From Crambe crambe (Eukaryota > Porifera > Demospongiae > Poecilosclerida > Crambeidae): a DNA stretch of 64,000 nt. The notes beneath the pieces are model-generated. The model worked only from the letters and a program-made list of their open reading frames with translations, did not search any database and was not told where the DNA came from. Every line of letters starts with the position of its first letter. The stretch's first letter is position 1. Of the stretch, positions 60,339 through 64,000 are shown piece by piece. The position numbers and the translations under genes are program-made. The stretch is from contig OZ004589.1 in assembly GCA_963924555.1 (NCBI GenBank), forward strand, positions 744,001-808,000, written 5' to 3'.

Positions 60339-61392
60339 GATTTGCCACACCCCTTAATTATATTTCCAATGAGTGTTGTTTTACATTTTGTTGTCTTTTC
60401 CTTTCAGACCAGGTGGTGTATACTCCATAGCAGCTGCTCAACAACGACGAAAGAATCGCTATAAAGTAGCTTTCGAGGCCTCCACTGACACCAATAACTC
60501 GCATCAGACACCAATTCCAAATAATGCCTCCCTGGGCATGACCACTCATGCCCCCTCCAATGATGTCAACACTTGCACTGACTTTCCCGGGAGACATGGA
60601 GTGCCAACCATCTCTGTTGTGGACACATCAAGAATACTAGGACGTCGTCATACGGGGCATGGGGCAGACAGCTGGACTGAGGAGTTTGACCATTTGGAGT
60701 CTCTCGTGACAACACTTAACGACACAGTCAGCTCCATGACCACGCCTCTCCAGGACAACTCAGCTAGTAGTTTAAGTCCAAGTCCTACAACCAATGAGAT
60801 TGCAGTGTCACTCTCCTGCGAGGAAGGTGACAAAGATGGCAATGATGAAGCCCTCAATGCTGAGTTAATGCAAAGATCAGATGCATCAGAGCATCATAAA
60901 CCTCATGTGAATTCAAATCTTATTGAGGCGGAGGAGGAAGGAGGGTCTCCTCCTGCCTCAGGGGGTGTGGACCCCGAGGGGAACTATAATCTGATCAATG
61001 AGGGGAGTGATACTTCCATCATTAAAGAGAACCCTGGGGCACTGGAATCGGATTCTTCCCCACCTGTGTCCGATAATGATTCCAGAATGAAATTCCCTCA
61101 AAGTGGACGGTTTCCTTCCAGTTCTACGGGAATGGATTTGTATTCCAGTACCAATACCATCGAGACTGTGATAGAGGTAGAAAAAGCTGCTGACTCAGCG
61201 GGAGATGAAATGGATGCAGCTGCCTCTGAAAGTAACTTGGCATTGGCAGCAGGGTCAGAGGTCGGCTGTAACGAGGGTGGAAGGTCAGTGGAGGTGAAGG
61301 AGATGGATGTGAACTTTGTTGAACTGCTGCAGTTTGGGGACAGCATGGACCTTCAGATGGAGAGGAGGGTAGCACCTCGTCACATGGTGTGA
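49255..61392 (+). CDS. Type I membrane receptor: C-type lectin, four Ig-like, two FN3 domains
   Basis: Exons are 49255-49306, 50091-50507, 53508-53801, 55888-56193, 56638-56940, 57139-57423, 58093-58395, 58479-58726, 59026-59273 and 60408-61392; 1146 residues, with most junctions in phase 1, typical of shuffled extracellular domains. The signal peptide is MDTMEKAIGVVLLLILAG. The C-type lectin domain (about 25-155) has LWIGYR, a QPD motif and DVPC...CAY. The first Ig-like domain lacks the usual cysteines; the next three have Cys pairs with W or GMYQC. Two FN3 domains follow, then a 25-residue membrane span (about 788-813) and a 328-residue acidic Ser/Thr-rich tail with a YNLI sorting-type motif and no kinase. 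It is probably an adhesion or recognition receptor. The FN3 acceptor could also be at 58054, adding 13 residues. An alternative exon at 49412-49449 does not keep phase. Confidence 0.88.
50508..53507. other. Receptor intron 2, 3 kb, with homopolymer G runs
   Basis: No conserved coding sequence. It contains a T-rich then G-rich run at 50901-50947 and a 30-base G run at 52012-52041. Short open stretches lack splice or domain support. Confidence 0.6.
54017..54095. repeat. (GA)n microsatellite in receptor intron 3
   Basis: Nearly 40 uninterrupted GA units. Confidence 0.95.
54185..54790. repeat. Complex minisatellite in receptor intron 3
   Basis: About seven tandem units of roughly 75 or 106 bp, each containing GAGCATGAGAAATGCTTATG, GTGCAACTGTTACACC and CCGAGTG, with an optional extra GATTCCAAATGGCTTTCTCT block. 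Minus-strand ORFs over it only mirror the repeat. Confidence 0.88.
55185..55310. repeat. 16-bp minisatellite in receptor intron 3
   Basis: Seven or more degenerate copies of GACAGATGTGTCCTGA, the last ones shifting to GACATGTCCTGA. Confidence 0.82.
57640..57673. repeat. 34-base G run in receptor intron
   Basis: Uninterrupted G homopolymer, likely unstable in length and error-prone in assembly. Confidence 0.9.
57795..57910. repeat. Short imperfect tandem repeat in receptor intron
   Basis: Four copies of TTCACACTTCTTCTAGCAC with variable spacers such as CTAGCCTTAGTTGA. Confidence 0.75.
59296..59640. repeat. 345-bp polypyrimidine (CCT/CTT-rich) tract in the last receptor intron
   Basis: Almost purely C and T on the plus strand, with TCACCTCC and CCTCTTCC subrepeats. 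It lies just after the membrane-span exon. A long minus-strand ORF rich in Gly/Glu/Arg here is a composition artefact. Confidence 0.9.
60278..60338. repeat. (AAT)n microsatellite
   Basis: About 20 AAT units shortly before the last receptor exon. Confidence 0.93.
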
Positions 61393-61937
61393 TTGTGATA
61401 AAGTGGAGAGTCATGTGACAGGCATGTGACAGTCAGTCAAAGGTATACAACAGGACATAATCCGTCATGTATTAACACAATCATAAAACAATCACTTGTA
61501 CAGCATTTAATATTATTTTTTTATTTTAAATTGTCAATCTTATTAGGATTATTATTTTAAAAACTTGTTCCTACAATTTTTTCCCTCTCTCCCCCACCCT
61601 ATTCTTTCATCACCCCCCTCTCCTCCGAGACGGAGTCCCCCACCCCCTCCCCCCCCCCCCCCCTCTCCCACCTCCTTCCCCTCTCCCCAAATCACTTTCA
61701 ATTGTAACATACAGAACTATGATCCATGCAACTTCAAATTCATGATTTCCATTTCATTGTTTAGCTAGCGTCACACTATGTTGAAAGAATAGCGTTGTCA
61801 GCAAGGAAGGCAGGCAGGGCTAAGTGATATAGCATTGATGTGTACTGTACACAGAAGAAAAATTAATGCTTTATAAAAAATAATCACTTTATAGCTATAG
61901 CTAGATACATGTACAGTAGTTAGTTAGTTAGCTACTG
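61393..61937. other. Convergent 3' region between the receptor and K10
   Basis: Contains a C/T-rich run (61580-61690) and AT-rich sequence but no coding region that I can support. Receptor (plus) and K10 (minus) stops are 545 bp apart. Confidence 0.5.
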
Positions 61938-64000
61938 TCACATTAGTACTGCAATGTCAGTCCTCTTTTGTATTTCATTATGCCAACCTCCAGCCACTAA
62001 TATCTCTCTATCTGAGATCATCACACTGGTGCACTGATAATGCTGAGGTGGCAATTCTCCAACTTTCACCCACTCCACAATCTCGGGTTGATAGAGGTGA
62101 ATTGCAGTCACTGGTTCATAATCCTTGCATCCACCCAATGCAAATAGAGACCCATTGATGGAGAGTGGAGTGGACTCAGAAACCTGCAGTCCAGACACCT
62201 CCTTCCAGATCTGACCTTCCCCCTTTGTAGCACTCTTTGGATTGAGCAGTTGAGATGTTAGAGCTGAGAGGGACACACTGTACACTTTATTAGTAGAATC
62301 ACCAAATCTTGTATACCCACCCATGAAGTAACACATGTCACCTACTGTAGCTGTCTTCATGCTAGTCCATGCTGTTGGAGTTGGAGGTCCAGTGTACCAT
62401 TGCTTATTGATAGTGTCCATGATCTCAACTGATGAGAGATAATTTCCTTGTTCAGACGTGCCTCCAGCCACCACCAGCCATTGGTTATATGTAACTGCAG
62501 AGCAGTGTGAACGTGCTGTGGGCATTTCAGGATAGGGGTGTGTCCATTTCTTGCTTTCAGCTCTCCATGCACCTAGTAATTTTATTTTACTGTCTTGTTC
62601 ATCTCCACCCACTAAAACAAGTTGGTTATTTATATTTGTCATCCCGAAATGGCGTGCTCTATATGGAGGTAACGTGACCCATTTCCCTGAGAGAGTGTCG
62701 TATTCCATGACTATGTAATTCTCGCGGGCATATGAGGTGGTGTCTTCTCCCCCAACATATACCTTTTGCTGGACCCTCACTGATTGTATGTATCCTGCCT
62801 TTCTTAATGGCATGTCTGGACCATGCCTCCATATCAGCTGGAGTGATGTAAGGGGTTCCTAATGGAATGATACAGCTATAAAAGCCAAGATGTTGAATGT
62901 AATCACCATTAACCTTCGCTCCCTCCAGCTGCAGTCCTTGACTGGTCCTCAGTGCTTCTGTCAGTCTGCTGATCTCAGCTTCCTTACTTTGTAACTCTTC
63001 CTGCAGCTTGATTTCCCTCATCTTAAAACATGATGATATAAAGTAGCTGAGGGAATATAGCTAATAAGTCAGACACCTAGCTATCAGGTAAAATATTGGC
63101 TAAGCATCTCAATTATCATTGGAATTATGTTACTGTGTTCAGCTGTCAAGGTGGCACTCTTGAGATGTATAATGGTACAGCCTTTACCTCTGACTCCCTC
63201 TGCAGTCGTCGGAGTTGTTCATCCTTAGCTTCGGTCTCCCTTTGCATCTGTTTGAGTTGCTTATCATGAGCTCTTACTTCAGTTTGTAGTTGCTGAATAT
63301 GATCATCTTTAGTGACAATTTCTGCCTGCAATCTTCTTTCCCTCAACTGCATTAATAGTCATGCAGAGGTCATACACTTTACTGTCACTTCTAGGACTGA
63401 AAAAAGGTACTCACTTCTAAATCTCTTCCAATTTCTTCCTGAAAATATAACAACAGCAAATGAAATTATTAAGGATGGGTCTTGTGTTTCTAGCCACCTG
63501 TTGTTGAGTCAGTTCCTCTATTCTTCTGTCTTTCATCTTCATTTCCTTCAAGAGAATCACTTTGTTGATATCCAGTTTGACCAGACTGCTACCATACCCT
63601 CCTTCAACCTCCAGCCTCATCCTCTGCAGTCTCTCCAGCACCTCTTCAGTGACTGGTCTTTCAGCTGGAGCATTGTGCAGACACTGCTTGATCAGCTGGA
63701 CTAGAACAGGGTGTTTCACACCAAAATCATGCTCTAGTAACTCAATGTATTCTCCTCGACGTTCTAGCTCAGTTCTGGCTCGGATATCTTGAGCATTGTC
63801 AGGATTGAGGAAAGTGCTCTCAAGAAGGTTGCCAGGGAATATCTAATGATAGGAATGATGAATGCATGTTAATATTGAGTGTGGCCACTAACCTGTGTTA
63901 CAGTGTAGACTCAGAGGGCAAGGTGGCCAAAGGAGAAGATGTCCAGGGATGGTCCATAGCGGTGAGTGGCACTCATGGCCTCTGGAGGCATGTACACCAG
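61938..64000 (-). CDS. Kinase-coiled coil-Kelch copy K10, inverted, cut by window edge, with in-frame stop
   Basis: Minus-strand exons are >63895-64000 (end of kinase exon 2), 63498-63842, 63415-63438, 63188-63346, 62914-63021 and 61938-62858. It belongs to the K6/K9 subtype (MSATHRYGPSL, IFPGNLLESTF). Six extra bases at about 63911-63919 turn GCCCTCTACACT into GCCCTCTGAGTCTACACT and put a TGA in frame at the end of the kinase exon. The coil is the shortest seen (53 codons in exon 5), and exon 6 begins MREIKLQEEL. Kelch loops are GGEDTTSYAREN and GGYTRFGDSTN. Either a pseudogene, or the donor moved upstream; the Kelch half is intact. Confidence 0.82.

Overview
This window looks like nuclear DNA of an early-branching animal, most likely a demosponge. 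Genes are intron-rich with mostly short GT-AG introns, the genetic code is standard, and gene spacing is tight, with shared promoters and convergent 3' ends. The genes are animal ones: an STK11/LKB1 kinase, a PX-BAR sorting nexin, RBM48, and a C-type lectin/Ig/FN3 receptor. The species cannot be fixed from sequence alone.

Positions 1-44471 hold a tandem array built from a three-gene module. A minus-strand RBM48-like gene lies head-to-head, about 100 bp away, with a plus-strand gene encoding protein kinase, coiled coil and six-bladed Kelch propeller. Tail-to-tail with that gene lies the 3' half of a minus-strand sorting nexin. Kinase-Kelch copies, numbered here K1-K10, start at 1 (5' end outside the window), 4986, 11384, 17423 (pseudogene), 21412 (collapsed remnant), 24425, 30194, 33422 (Kelch fragment) and 37968. 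A tenth copy lies inverted at the right edge (61938-64000, minus strand). K3, K6, K7 and K9 have full open frames over seven exons (787, 772, 820 and 866 residues). K2 has a coiled-coil frameshift and K10 an in-frame stop. One gene in the array (19284-21293) joins the same Kelch domain to an unrelated N-terminus I do not recognise.

The sorting nexin exists once with an apparently complete set of exons from the acidic linker to the stop (41122-44471) and several times as 5'-truncated or eroded copies. RBM48-like copies (about 120-130 residues, stopping just after the RRM) occur three times; one is split by a 1,018-bp inverted-repeat element. The array carries several non-autonomous DNA transposons, segmental duplications, a 36-bp perfect palindrome and minisatellites.

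Positions 44472-61392 are single-copy. The LKB1 orthologue (nine exons, 534 residues) has an AT-AC U12-type intron where human STK11 has one, and ends in a CAQQ prenylation box. It is followed by a type I membrane receptor (ten exons, 1146 residues): signal peptide, C-type lectin domain, four Ig-like domains, two FN3 domains, a membrane segment and a long acidic tail.

The kinase-Kelch proteins keep an almost invariant propeller core but differ in length and sequence in the loops that follow each GG doublet, and in the number of 14-residue coiled-coil units. My inference is a lineage-specific, rapidly diversifying receptor-like kinase family. No function is proven by the sequence.
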